From Engelhardtia mirabilis (GTDB lineage: Bacteria > Planctomycetota > UBA1135 > GCA-002686595): a DNA stretch of 64,000 bases. The notes beneath the pieces were generated by a model that searched no databases, was not told the origin of the DNA, and worked only from the letters and a program-made list of their open reading frames with translations. Location of the stretch: contig CP036296.1 in assembly GCA_007751255.1 (NCBI GenBank), forward strand, positions 6,634,001 to 6,698,000, in the 5' to 3' direction. A program made the translations under genes and the position numbers. Below, piece by piece: positions 55,524 through 64,000 of the stretch. Positions within the stretch are counted from its first letter, which is position 1, and each line of letters opens with the position of its first letter.

Positions 55524-56951
55524 GTCGGCGATCGGCTGCGAATCGCCATCGGCGCCACGGCCCTGACCGCACTCGGTTTCCGGGAGCTGACGCTGGCGCT
55601 CGAGAGCCCGGCGGGGCCACCGGTTTCCGTCGCGCTGACCCTGGAGCCCGGCGCTCGGGACGTGCTCGACCTCGGCGCAGGTACCCAGCCCCTCGCCGAG
55701 CTCGCGCCGATCGAGGTTCAAGTGCTGGCGCCAGCCTGCGGCGGCCCCTCCGGCGCGGCCACGGACATGGCCCGCGTCGCGAACACCCGCGCCGAGTCGA
55801 TCGAGGCCGCCGGTGGGAGGGCTGGTGCCCTGGTGGGTTTCGATCAGGTCATGGCCCTGGGCCCGGACGGGGACGGACGCCTGGTCGGGCCGAGCGCGCC
55901 GATCGGTTCCGAACTCGTGGTGCGGGTCACCCTCGAAGGGAGCCGCGATGCAGCCGCCTTGCGTGTCCATCACACCGGAGATCCGATCCCGATCCGACCC
56001 GCCGGCGGCATCGAGGTCCGTGGAAGCACCCTCTCCCCCTCCCAGTCAGCCCCCCCGGCCCTGTCCGTGCGCTGGCTGCTGTCGCGGGTCGAGGGCGACG
56101 TGCCGATCCCTTTGGGTTTCGGCTCGACCGCCGCGCTCGTCGACGACGAGGGAGCCTTCCGATTCGCGGTGGGTCCCACCTGGGCCTCCTTGCAACCGGG
56201 CGTCGAGACGACCGGACCTCGTCGATTGATGCTCACGATCTCGACCCCCGGAGCGGCGCCGCAGGTGGTCTCGGTCGATGTCGCTCCTGACGCGTGCCAG
56301 GCGTGGCTCGGCGCGGTCGACCTGGGGACTCCGAAGTCGTTCGAGGTTCGCTTGACCACACCCGTGCCCGAGCTGCTGGCCGGTGAGCTCGACACGAGCC
56401 AACCCGTTCGTGTCATCGTCAACGGCGGCGAGCCCCTGGTCCTCGATCTGTTCCACGCCCGCGCCATCGCACGGGACGAGGCCCTACTGGTGCTGACGCC
56501 ATCGGCCGCAGACGGCTCGCCGGTGGTCGACGAATCGGGCTGGTCGCGCACCGTCGACCTGCTGACGGCCCCCGGCCCGGCGCTCCTGGTGGCGGCGTGC
56601 CAACCAACGGTGGGCAGCGCACGGGCGAACCTCCTGGTCGCCGACCGTGGCGAGAACGGCCGCTGGACACCGCGCGCCCTGGTCGCGCACGTCGCGGAGT
56701 TGAAGGGGCTACCCGGCCAGCCGGAGGCCTACGCCCTCGCCTGGCGCAGCGGCGGCGCCCTGGTTCCGGTGGCTCACGGCTTCATCCTGCCCGAGGCACC
56801 GAACCCGACGTCGATCCCCTTCTTCGCTCCAGCGCAGATCGACGGGCTGACCCTCGACTTCCCCTCTCGCACTGCGCTCGGCACCTTCGAATACCCACCT
56901 GGCGCGGGGCGGCGCCACGCGCTCGAGCTCCCAGCAGCCCTCGGTCCCTGA
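55524..56951 (+). CDS. Anchored protein, C-terminal part beyond the in-frame TAG
   Basis: This continues the frame of the preceding ORF directly after its TAG, so it belongs to the same ancestral gene. If it is translated on its own, the first usable codon is a GTG at 55662. It encodes beta-rich segments without a signal peptide, for example FRELTLALESPAGPPVSVAL and VVSVDVAPDACQAWLGAVDL. The stretch SFEVRLTTPVPELLAGELDT resembles TLSVSIPVPGELLNGSQDS in the protein at 61479-63185, suggesting distant paralogues. Without the anchor it would not be exported, which argues for a decayed or read-through gene. Confidence 0.55.
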   Translation, partial: VGDRLRIAIGATALTALGFRELTLALESPAGPPVSVALTLEPGARDVLDLGAGTQPLAELAPIEVQVLAPACGGPSGAATDMARVANTRAESIEAAGGRAGALVGFDQVMALGPDGDGRLVGPSAPIGSELVVRVTLEGSRDAAALRVHHTGDPIPIRPAGGIEVRGSTLSPSQSAPPALSVRWLLSRVEGDVPIPLGFGSTAALVDDEGAFRFAVGPTWASLQPGVETTGPRRLMLTISTPGAAPQVVSVDVAPDACQAWLGAVDLGTPKSFEVRLTTPVPELLAGELDTSQPVRVIVNGGEPLVLDLFHARAIARDEALLVLTPSAADGSPVVDESGWSRTVDLLTAPGPALLVAACQPTVGSARANLLVADRGENGRWTPRALVAHVAELKGLPGQPEAYALAWRSGGALVPVAHGFILPEAPNPTSIPFFAPAQIDGLTLDFPSRTALGTFEYPPGAGRRHALELPAALGP

Positions 56952-57331
56952 CCCACCGCAGCCCGGTTGCGCTGGCACGGCGTCGTGCGCCGGCGCCCGA
57001 GTCCGTCGATCGGCTCTCCCTGCGGGTGCCCCCCGCGTTCTCCGGCGACGGCGCGCTCGAGATTGGCGTCGAGAAGGGCGACGGACACGGCGGCGACCAA
57101 GAGTCGAGACAGAACCAGCTCCTCCACTGGTGCATCCGCGCCCCCGACTGCAGCCTGCGAAATCGATCCACCCTGACTCGACGGCTCTATAGCCGAGCAC
57201 ATGGAGGGGGCAGTAACCTCTCCCCCAAGATCGAACGATGTCTGCCCCTCGCTGGCGTTCTTCCTGGCCTAACGGGTCCGTCGCGTTGAGCCTTCGCGAT
57301 CTCTCGTCTTTCGAGACCATCTACGATCCCG
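56952..57331. other. Gap without a recognisable gene
   Basis: About 380 bases between two exported-protein genes. Overlapping ORFs here are arginine/proline-rich and look out of frame. A TCTATAGCC stretch near 57187 could be a -10 element for the gene at 57332. Nothing else is recognisable. Confidence 0.4.
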
Positions 57332-58768
57332 ATGGGTCACCCGATGTATTTGAAGCCCGTCTTCTTGTTCGCAATCGTCACCCCAACCCTCGCCAGCGCC
57401 CAGGTGGACAGCCCCGTGCCCTGCCCGAATCAAGGGGAGACAGAAAAGGCCGCTGCGGGGCGCCATCACGACACGATTACATGTGGAAGCCAGGTCGAGT
57501 GGAAGTTCTGGGGCAAGGTTGATGCAAGCGGGACCATCATCGCGGTCGAGGCTGGGACCGAGGGCGCTTTCGAAATCAAGGCGACGAGCCCGGCCGATTG
57601 CCCCTACCAGGGGTCGTTCTTCAGCGACACTCTATCGAAGTGTGAAGGCAACCCGGTCAATGGCGATTGGTGCAAATCGGACGCCTACACGGTCACAGAA
57701 CGGCGATTTGAAACCCCAGATTTCAATCCGTGCCCAGCGGTGACGGTGGATCAAGCAGTCGCATTCTTTCTTGACAACCAGGCTTGGCCCACGTGCGCGG
57801 ATCTCGTCGAAGTAGAGCCCATCACCCACAAGTCGGCCCAACAACACGCCTGCGCCTTCGTCGACCCAGACCAACCCGGCGGTGGCGGGGGCCTATTGCT
57901 GGTCGAGGGCGACCCTCGCTCCCACCTCGATTTCCCCCTCGACGTTGAACCAGACCATCCGCTTCGCGTCGCTCTCGCAACCGACGACCCCGACGCTCAC
58001 CCTGCCGAGCTCTTCGAGATTCGTAGTGGGTTTGCGCCGATCGAAGGGGAGATCGACTTTTCACTTCGAAGCCAAACCAAGACCTTCGACCCTGTCAGTG
58101 GAGCTGAGCTGCGCTCTGCCGACCGCATCCTGACCGGGACGATCCGCTCTGGAGAGGAATACCGCTTCCTGTGCTCTGAGGCGGGTCGGGATGCCGATTC
58201 GGGAGAGCCGACATCGATCTTGGAAGAGTGGGTTCGAGATCAAGTGGGCCTCTACCAGCGAACCCATGGCGGTTGGCGTGGCCTCGCGACCTCGACCGCC
58301 GGCGGCCTCGCCAACAGTGCGGAGCGCCTGCAGTTCCCGGAGATCAAGACCCTGTCAACGTGGATGGAACGCCCATTCAACGTGAGTCTCTCGCGGAGCA
58401 TGGCGTATGAGATGGTCGAAGAGGTCGGGGCGACGGTCTATCGAGGTGCCATGAAGGCTAGTTGGCCTTTGAATCAGCTCGTTTCGACCATCTCACTCTC
58501 CCCCACGACCGGCCGACCAGTGGGCATCGAGTACAGCTTCGGAGATTCGCACCCCCAGGTTCGTCTCGCATTCTCGGCCTATCGCGAGTTGGCACCTGGC
58601 ATCTGGCGGCCCCTCTCGATCACCGAGGAGCAACTCGACAGCACCAGCGGCCTGGTCGTTGTCACTCGAAGGTCAACGATTACCGTCCACGCCTATCGGG
58701 AAGATCACGGCCTTGCCTTCAGCCTGCCGACGCCGAGCAGCAACGAATGGTTCGTCGAGAAGCCCTAG
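57332..58768 (+). CDS. Secreted hypothetical protein of lower GC
   Basis: A 478-residue protein with a signal peptide (YLKPVFLFAIVTPTLASAQV) and a mature part with several cysteines in its first 160 residues (PVPCPNQGE, DTITCGSQVEW, SADCPYQ-like ADCPYQGS). The later part has long beta segments (FSAYRELAPGIWRPLSITEE). I do not recognise a family. Codon use is visibly less GC-biased at third positions than in the phosphate or biotin genes, which fits recent acquisition or a fast-evolving gene. The ATG at 57344 is an alternative start. No partner gene is evident. Confidence 0.65.
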   Translation: MGHPMYLKPVFLFAIVTPTLASAQVDSPVPCPNQGETEKAAAGRHHDTITCGSQVEWKFWGKVDASGTIIAVEAGTEGAFEIKATSPADCPYQGSFFSDTLSKCEGNPVNGDWCKSDAYTVTERRFETPDFNPCPAVTVDQAVAFFLDNQAWPTCADLVEVEPITHKSAQQHACAFVDPDQPGGGGGLLLVEGDPRSHLDFPLDVEPDHPLRVALATDDPDAHPAELFEIRSGFAPIEGEIDFSLRSQTKTFDPVSGAELRSADRILTGTIRSGEEYRFLCSEAGRDADSGEPTSILEEWVRDQVGLYQRTHGGWRGLATSTAGGLANSAERLQFPEIKTLSTWMERPFNVSLSRSMAYEMVEEVGATVYRGAMKASWPLNQLVSTISLSPTTGRPVGIEYSFGDSHPQVRLAFSAYRELAPGIWRPLSITEEQLDSTSGLVVVTRRSTITVHAYREDHGLAFSLPTPSSNEWFVEKP

Positions 58769-58783
58769 TGTCCTAGATCGGGA

Positions 58784-58912
58784 ACTCGGCGTCACTTCCC
58801 GGGCTCCGACCGCCGCTGGCGTCGCCAGCGCCTCCTCCGAGTATCGCAGCAGATACTCGTCGTCGGCGCGCCTTGCCAGCATCGATCGGACCTCCGGGAA
58901 GTGACGCCGAGT
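58784..58912. mobile_element. 129-bp element with perfect 19-bp inverted ends
   Basis: ACTCGGCGTCACTTCCCGG at 58784-58802 is exactly complementary to 58894-58912. Inside is a second perfect hairpin, CGAGTATC/GATACTCG at 58838-58845 and 58852-58859. It encodes no credible protein. It resembles a miniature inverted-repeat element or the fused ends of a lost insertion. It begins 16 bases after the stop of the preceding gene. Confidence 0.6.
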
Positions 58913-59033
58913 CCACCGGTGCTCCGATGCAGATCGGCGCAGGTGAGGGTCGAAGGCGTCCGACGCCGAAGTCCGACAGGCCGTTGCCGGCGACCGAGCC
59001 GGCAGCTGCGACGGTGGCATGACGAAAAGATGA

Positions 59034-59363
59034 GCGAGATCGCGTGGCCGAACGGTCCTGGCGGAGCACCACCGGGAGCGGCTTGGGGAGCAGGCGGAGA
59101 GCGAGCTGAGCAGGACCGAGTTCGACGAGGAGGTCGGCGTCTCGGCCACGACGCTCGACGGGTGGCGTAGGCGATCGGCGGACTCGGCCGAGGGGCGCGA
59201 GGCCGGCGAGTTCGTGGAGGTGCAGATGGCCGACGACGGGGTCGGGACGAGGCAGCGGACTCCAATCGTGCTGACGATCGACGATTCCCGCGATCCCGAA
59301 CGAGCGCCCCGGGCACGATCCACGAACCTCTCTTGCCGGCCACGCGGAGATCGAGCCCCCTGA
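59034..59363 (+). pseudogene. Degraded IS66-family TnpA (accessory transposition protein)
   Basis: The open frame 59034-59363 (no start codon, preceded by a stop) encodes the helix-turn-helix characteristic of IS66 TnpA: SRTEFDEEVGVSATTLDGWR, followed by EFVEVQMADD, the usual FVEV segment, and a decayed tail. The N-terminal part (TVLAEHHRERLGEQA) matches the pattern of intact relatives, which read like W-RALLAEHR. No TnpB or TnpC follows, since the FG-GAP gene begins at 59488. The remnant is non-functional. Confidence 0.55.
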
Positions 59364-59487
59364 GCCGACGTCCGACGTGGGCTCGCGCGGCGATTGCCCC
59401 CATCGCGTCTTCCTCCGAGGTTCTGCTGCTAGGGTCGACCCTCGCGGTCCTCGTTCCTTTCACGACGCCACCGAACCGGAGTGCCCC

Positions 59488-61446
59488 TTGCCTTCCACTC
59501 TCGCCCTGCCCGTCGTCCGTCACGCCGCCGCCTGTACCCTCGCGGCGTCGCTGCTCACCTGCCCCACCTTCGCCCAGGTCAACGACTTCGCCGACCTCGA
59601 CTGGACCTTCTCGGGGCCGAACTCGGCCTCCGGTTCGATCGACGACGAAGTGATGGTGATCGTCGGGCCCGACCACACCTGTGACGGCGAGCTCGTGGCC
59701 TGGTACACCTGCGTCGCGCCGGTCAGCGGGACCGTCCGCGCGACGCTCTACTGGACCAACTTCGACAGCTGGGCGCTCAGTGCCCATCCGATCTTCGACT
59801 GGCCGCTCTACCAAGTCGACGGGGTCGCCGAGAAGCTCGGCACCACCGGTACGTTCACCGAGTACTGGTTCACCGGCGTGTACGACGTGAACTTCGACGT
59901 TCAGCGGGGACAAGTCTTCGGCTTCGGCGTCGAGACCAAGGACTGCGCGGAGGGGCCCGGCTCCGCCACGTTCTTCGACATCGAACTGCAACCCGCGGCG
60001 TGGATCGACCTGGGCCAGGGTCTCGATCCGAGCGTGGACCTGGTCGTTCCCGCGCCGGCCAGCCCGACCCAGTTCGAGGCAGGGCTCGTCGCCCTCGGTG
60101 ACGTGAACGGGGACGGCATCGGCGACTTCGCGACCGCGGCGCCGATCGCCGTCCTGTCGGGAGCCGACGGCGCCTTCCTCTGGTCCGAGAGCACCGCCGG
60201 CCCCGACCTGCCCCTGCTTCGCAACGCAGGCGACGTGGATGGCGATGGCGTTGCGGACCTGGCCATGGGCCAGTTCGCCGCACCGATGGTGCGCCTGCTC
60301 TCGGGAGCGAGCGGCTCGTCCTTGTGGTCGTGGACCGCGCCGGCCGGCGAGCCCTACGGGGTGTCCCTCGCCTGCTTCGGCGACCTGGACGGCGACGGCG
60401 TCCTCGACGTCGCGGTCGGTGCGGACGAGTACACCAGTCTCGCCGTCCAAGTGCTCTCGGGGGCGACCGGGACGGTGCTCGCGCCGATCCTGCCGCCGAC
60501 CGGCGCGAAGTTCTTCGGCGCCGTGCTGGGAAACGTCGGTGACCTCGACCAGGACGGTCTCAGCGACCTGGGCGTCGTCGCGAGCCCCTTGCCCCTGCAG
60601 ATCCACTCGGGAGCCACCGGCCAGCTGGACCGTCAGCTGGGGCCCTACTGGAACGACCGGCCCACCAACCTGCAGTCCGCCGGCGACTGGAACGGCGACG
60701 GTCAGCCCGACGTCGCACTCGGCTTGGTCCCTATCAGCGAGGCCTTCGAACTGCTGCCCGGGAGGGTCGAGGTCTGGTCGGGCTCGGACGGCGCGGTACT
60801 GCTCGAGCGGGAGGGGGACTTTCCCCACTCGCGCTTCGGCAGCGTCCTGACCGGGGACTTCGACCTAGACGGCGACGGTAGCCCGGAGCTGGTGGTGGCC
60901 GCCGGCGGGCAGACTGCCCAGTCGCAGGTCGTGCCGGGCCACGTCGTCGTCCTGCGCGCGCCGCAGGGCGACGTGCTTTGCGAGTTCATGGGCGAGGAAG
61001 CGCTCGAAGTGCGCGGTATCGCGTGGGACCCCACGCCGGGGCAGGCGCGCCTGGCCGTGGCGGTCGACTCCGTGCTCGCCGGGCGAGAGCTGCGGCTGTT
61101 CTCCGACTTCGCGCAGGAGGGCACGCCGCACCTCGAGCTGGCCGGCCCGCCGAGCCCCGGCGGCCCGCTGACCATCTCGATCGAGGCCGGCAACCCGGGC
61201 CGTCCGGCCCTGGTGTTCGTCGGACTCTCTTCCATCGACTTGCCCCTGGCCGGCGGCGTCCTGGTGCCCAGCCCGGACTTGATCCAGACCCTGCAGCTCG
61301 ACGGCGACGGGCGTGCGGACCTGATCACCACCTGGCCCGACGCCGTGCCGGCCGGGACGAAGCTCTGGGCCCAGGCCTGGATCCCCGACGTCGACGGTCC
61401 CTTCGGGCAGACGGCGACCAACGCGGTCGTGACGCCGCTGCCCTGA
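59488..61446 (+). CDS. Exported FG-GAP repeat protein with C-terminal planctomycete-type module
   Basis: A 652-residue surface or secreted protein. A signal peptide (AAACTLAASLLTCPTFAQ) is followed by an N-terminal beta domain and at least five FG-GAP/VCBS-type repeats carrying calcium-loop motifs (GDVNGDGIGDFA, GDVDGDGVADLA, GDLDGDGVLDVAVG, GDLDQDGLSDLG, GDFDLDGDGSPELV). The C-terminal module includes GPPSPGGPLTISIEAGNPG and ends with a typical QAWIPDVDGPFG segment, as in many marine planctomycete secreted proteins. The TTG at 59488 is chosen because GGAG lies seven bases upstream and the signal peptide follows. Its binding target is unknown. Confidence 0.82.
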   Translation: MPSTLALPVVRHAAACTLAASLLTCPTFAQVNDFADLDWTFSGPNSASGSIDDEVMVIVGPDHTCDGELVAWYTCVAPVSGTVRATLYWTNFDSWALSAHPIFDWPLYQVDGVAEKLGTTGTFTEYWFTGVYDVNFDVQRGQVFGFGVETKDCAEGPGSATFFDIELQPAAWIDLGQGLDPSVDLVVPAPASPTQFEAGLVALGDVNGDGIGDFATAAPIAVLSGADGAFLWSESTAGPDLPLLRNAGDVDGDGVADLAMGQFAAPMVRLLSGASGSSLWSWTAPAGEPYGVSLACFGDLDGDGVLDVAVGADEYTSLAVQVLSGATGTVLAPILPPTGAKFFGAVLGNVGDLDQDGLSDLGVVASPLPLQIHSGATGQLDRQLGPYWNDRPTNLQSAGDWNGDGQPDVALGLVPISEAFELLPGRVEVWSGSDGAVLLEREGDFPHSRFGSVLTGDFDLDGDGSPELVVAAGGQTAQSQVVPGHVVVLRAPQGDVLCEFMGEEALEVRGIAWDPTPGQARLAVAVDSVLAGRELRLFSDFAQEGTPHLELAGPPSPGGPLTISIEAGNPGRPALVFVGLSSIDLPLAGGVLVPSPDLIQTLQLDGDGRADLITTWPDAVPAGTKLWAQAWIPDVDGPFGQTATNAVVTPLP

Positions 61447-61478
61447 AGGCGGCGCACGCGACAGCATCCAGGCCCTGG

Positions 61479-63185
61479 ATGAACCGCAAGATCGACGACC
61501 CCTCGTCGCGCGCGGCGCACTTGTGGGCCTGGATGGGCGGCGCGGTGATCGTCGTGCTGCTCACGGTGCGGGTCTTGGCCGTCGGCGGCGACGGCAGCGC
61601 GCTGCCGGCCGACGAGCCGGTCGTCGCGGTGACCGAGGCGGAGCTTGCGCCGATCGCGGCGCCGGTCGTCCGGCCTGCGGACACCGCGACGCCGAGGAGC
61701 GTCGTTCTGCCGCGCGGGCTGGTCATCACCGTCGAGGCCGAGGGGCCCTGTGTAGAGCAGTCCTTCGAGGTCTTGGCGCGTGCCGACGGCGCACGCTGGA
61801 TCCGGGTCGGGACCTGCGGCGCCGGCGGTACGGTCGCGTGGGCGGAGCCGCGCTTCCCCTGCGAACTGGTCGCCCAGTCCGCGTCGTGCTGGGGGAGGAC
61901 TTGCCTCGCCCAGGCTTCCGCGGTCGGGCTCGCGGCCGAGCCGGTGGTGATCTCGGCCAGCGGAGGTGCCGCCGTCGTCGGCCGGCTCGTCGCACTTGAC
62001 AGAGCGAGCGACGACTGCCACACCGCTCGCATCTTCTACGTCGCCAGCGTGCTGGACGACCTGCCGGAGTCGAGCGCCGCGCTGGTGTCGATGCCGCGTT
62101 CGATGGCGGGCGCGGTCGAGGCGAATGACTCCGGCGAGTTCAGGATTGACGGGCTGGTGCCGACAACGGAGTACCGACTCTGGGGTGTGTCCGAGGCGGG
62201 CGTCAGCCTCGGCCAGGGGGTTGATGCCGTAGCCGGCGGGCCACCGGTCACGGTCGAGCTGTACCGCTTGGTCGGCGCGCGCGTCGTGCCCCGCGTGGCC
62301 GATCCGTCGCTGCTCGGGCCTTGCTTCCACCCCGGCCGCTGGAGCTACGGCCTGGGCACGAGCGACGGCGGCGGGACCGTGTCCTGGCGACACCCGCCCC
62401 TGCGCTGGATCGGCCAGGGCTTCGACTTCGAGGGGGCGGCGAGCCGCTTCGAGCTGCCGATCCTCGTCATGACGACTGCTGACAGTGCAGCGGTGACGAC
62501 GATCCCCCTCACCGGGGGACCGCCCGGATTCGAGCCGGTCTCCGTCGACGTCGAGCTCACCGACGTGAGGCCGGGGGCGCCGCCTCCCCTGCGCTACGTC
62601 GACTTCGATCCCCTCCGGGACGGCGTCGGAACCCTGTCGGTGTCGATCCCCGTCCCGGGGGAGCTGCTCAACGGATCCCAGGACTCGAGCCTGGGGCGCT
62701 TGCATCTGATGCCGCTCGACTCGCGGATCCAGGGGTCGATCGTCGAACTGACCGTGGCCGATCTACCCCGCCTCGAGCTTGGCTGCGTTCCGGTGGGGAC
62801 CTATCGAGTCCTGTTCCAAGCTGCCGGAAGCCGCCTGTCCAGTCGCGGGCGCGAGCTTCCGATCGCCGTCGTCGAACGCGGTCAGCTCGGCGAGGTGCGG
62901 ATCGACCTCGAGCCCTGGGGCTCCCTCGAGCTGGTCCGCACCGACGCAGCGGGGATCTCGCACACGGGCCAATCGAAGCTGGTGCTCGAACGCTCGCTCG
63001 CACTCGATGACGCCGGCGCCGCCGAACGCATCAGGGCCATCTGCGACGGACCGCCGCACGTCTTCCATCTGATCCCCTGTGGCACTTGGCACGTGCTGAG
63101 CGCCGATCGACGGGGAAACATCGTCGAGCAGCTCGGCGAGGTCACGATCGTCGAAGGCCAGACGGTCACCCTGCGCGTTCCGTAG
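61479..63185 (+). CDS. Membrane-anchored beta-rich hypothetical protein
   Basis: A 568-residue protein with an N-terminal membrane anchor (about 16-34, LWAWMGGAVIVVLLTVRVLA) and a large extracytoplasmic region of beta-type segments with paired cysteines (for example VGTCGAGGTVAWAEPRFPCE). Repeats of the type GEFRIDGLVPTTEYRLWGVS and VTIVEGQTVTLRVP are carboxypeptidase-regulatory- or Ig-like. It is distantly similar to the amber-interrupted gene at 54921-56951. Function is unknown. It follows the FG-GAP gene by 32 bases and its end overlaps the convergent dehydrogenase gene by 20 bases. Confidence 0.7.
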   Translation: MNRKIDDPSSRAAHLWAWMGGAVIVVLLTVRVLAVGGDGSALPADEPVVAVTEAELAPIAAPVVRPADTATPRSVVLPRGLVITVEAEGPCVEQSFEVLARADGARWIRVGTCGAGGTVAWAEPRFPCELVAQSASCWGRTCLAQASAVGLAAEPVVISASGGAAVVGRLVALDRASDDCHTARIFYVASVLDDLPESSAALVSMPRSMAGAVEANDSGEFRIDGLVPTTEYRLWGVSEAGVSLGQGVDAVAGGPPVTVELYRLVGARVVPRVADPSLLGPCFHPGRWSYGLGTSDGGGTVSWRHPPLRWIGQGFDFEGAASRFELPILVMTTADSAAVTTIPLTGGPPGFEPVSVDVELTDVRPGAPPPLRYVDFDPLRDGVGTLSVSIPVPGELLNGSQDSSLGRLHLMPLDSRIQGSIVELTVADLPRLELGCVPVGTYRVLFQAAGSRLSSRGRELPIAVVERGQLGEVRIDLEPWGSLELVRTDAAGISHTGQSKLVLERSLALDDAGAAERIRAICDGPPHVFHLIPCGTWHVLSADRRGNIVEQLGEVTIVEGQTVTLRVP

Positions 63186-64000
63186 CGCGCCGCGATCGCG
63201 AGTCGCCCTCGGCCGAGATCACGATCCGCGCGCTGCGTCGGTAGGTGAAGTAAGCGCGAATCCAGTCGATCAGCACGACGACCCGGTTGCGGAAGCTGAC
63301 CAGGGTCATGAGGTGCACGGTCATCCACAGGAACCAGGCGGGGAAGCCGGTGAACTGGCGGCCGAAGACCGTGCCCACGGCCGCGGAGCGACCGATCGTG
63401 GCCAGGGATCCGCGGTCCACGTACTCGAAGGGCGCGCGCGGCTGGCCGGCCAGGTCCCGGGCGATGTTGCGGGCCGCGGTGCGCCCGGCCTGGATCGCGG
63501 CGGGGGCGACGCCGGGCACGGGGCCGCCCAGGCCGACGATCGAGGCGGCGTCGCCGCAGACGAAGACCTCGGGGTGGGCGGCCACGGACAGGTCCGGTTG
63601 AACCGCCGCGCGCCCCTGGCGGTCGACGGGCGCGCCGAGGGAGGCGACCACCGGGGATGCCGCGACCCCTGCGGCCCACACGACGGTGCGCGCCGGGATG
63701 CGCTCGCCGGCAATGTCGACGCCCTCGGCGTCCACGTCGCGCAGGGGACTGGACAGGCGCACCTCGACGCCCAGGCGCTCCAGTTGGCGCTGGCCCGCCG
63801 CGGCCAGCTCAGGCGGCAGGGCCAGGAGGATGCGGTCCGCGGCCTCGACCAGCAGGATGCGCGAGTCGTCGGGGCCGAAGTTGCGGAAGTCCTCGGCGAC
63901 GGTGACGCGCGTCAGCTCGGCCAGTGCTCCGGCCAACTCGACGCCGGTGGGCCCGGCCCCGACCACGACGAAGGTCAGCCAGGCGCGTCGGCGTTCGGGG
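63166..64000 (-). CDS. Type II NADH dehydrogenase-like flavoprotein, N-terminal part outside the window
   Basis: FAD-dependent NADH:quinone oxidoreductase (NDH-2 family) that passes electrons to quinone without pumping protons. The visible part starts inside the second Rossmann motif (LTFVVVGAGPTGVELAGALA), continues with RIPARTVVWAAGVAASPVV and the FAD-contacting VFVCGDAASI, and has the C-terminal amphipathic/hydrophobic segment (FPAWFLWMTVHLMTLVSFRN) that anchors NDH-2 to the membrane. The frame is open through base 64000, so roughly the first third is missing. Confidence 0.9.
   Translation of the reverse strand, partial: PERRRAWLTFVVVGAGPTGVELAGALAELTRVTVAEDFRNFGPDDSRILLVEAADRILLALPPELAAAGQRQLERLGVEVRLSSPLRDVDAEGVDIAGERIPARTVVWAAGVAASPVVASLGAPVDRQGRAAVQPDLSVAAHPEVFVCGDAASIVGLGGPVPGVAPAAIQAGRTAARNIARDLAGQPRAPFEYVDRGSLATIGRSAAVGTVFGRQFTGFPAWFLWMTVHLMTLVSFRNRVVVLIDWIRAYFTYRRSARIVISAEGDSRSRRATERAG

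Noticed and set aside
58673-59323. A 216-codon minus-strand frame over the inverted-repeat element
   Set aside because: It spans the 129-bp element and the TnpA remnant in antisense and shows no family motif.

Overview
The window is a GC-rich bacterial chromosome segment with tightly packed genes and frequent 1-4 base stop/start overlaps. I saw no tRNA, rRNA or CRISPR array. A Planctomycetota-like host is the best inference. The reasons are an ECF sigma factor fused to a membrane anchor and carboxypeptidase-regulatory-like repeats, a Ser/Thr kinase fused to a formylglycine-generating-enzyme (FGE)-like domain, a Cys-type sulfatase, several ECF sigma factors paired with membrane proteins, and an FG-GAP protein with a C-terminal module resembling those of marine planctomycetes. 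No marker gene in the window proves this.

Layout. 1-5.3 kb: the 3' part of a UbiD-family decarboxylase, a DUF547 protein, then the membrane-tethered sigma factor, which is bracketed by two copies of a long palindrome. 5.3-16.5 kb: a phosphate cluster, pstS-pstC-pstA-pstB, a three-repeat lipoprotein and phoU on the minus strand, with a phosphate-selective porin divergent from pstS and a PhoB-type regulator convergent with the porin; no PhoR kinase is present. 16.6-22.4 kb: a tryptophan 2,3-dioxygenase, then a biotin operon bioB, bioF-bioD (fused), bioA. 22.4-31 kb: a phosphatase-like lipoprotein, DUF423, a feruloyl-CoA-synthase-like ligase, a perfect 64-bp-stem palindrome, an ECF sigma factor with a von Willebrand A (YfbK-like) partner, and an agmatinase-family enzyme. 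31-47.7 kb: kinase-FGE fusion, small proteins, a Na+/Ca2+ exchanger, sulfatase, class I glutamine amidotransferase, membrane protein, aroB, carB, an epimerase-like protein and an HTTM-DCC fusion. 47.9-52 kb: a GspL/PilM-like and PilO/GspM-like pair, then a sigma/anti-sigma/periplasmic-protein operon.

52.1-59.4 kb looks like an accessory region. It starts with an orphan half of the second palindrome family and a lone ParB-like gene. It then holds a small cysteine-rich ORF, an FGE-like exported protein, a gene interrupted by an in-frame amber codon, a lower-GC secreted protein, a 129-bp element with perfect 19-bp inverted ends, and a degraded IS66-type TnpA. 59.5-64 kb: an FG-GAP surface protein, an anchored protein distantly like the amber-interrupted gene, and the C-terminal part of a type II NADH dehydrogenase that runs off the right edge.

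The strongest candidates for something undescribed are the long palindromes (two families sharing a CGTACGGTG core, one bracketing a gene), the membrane-tethered sigma factor itself, and the BioF-BioD fusion with its proline linker. Functions are read from motifs by eye; no database search was run.
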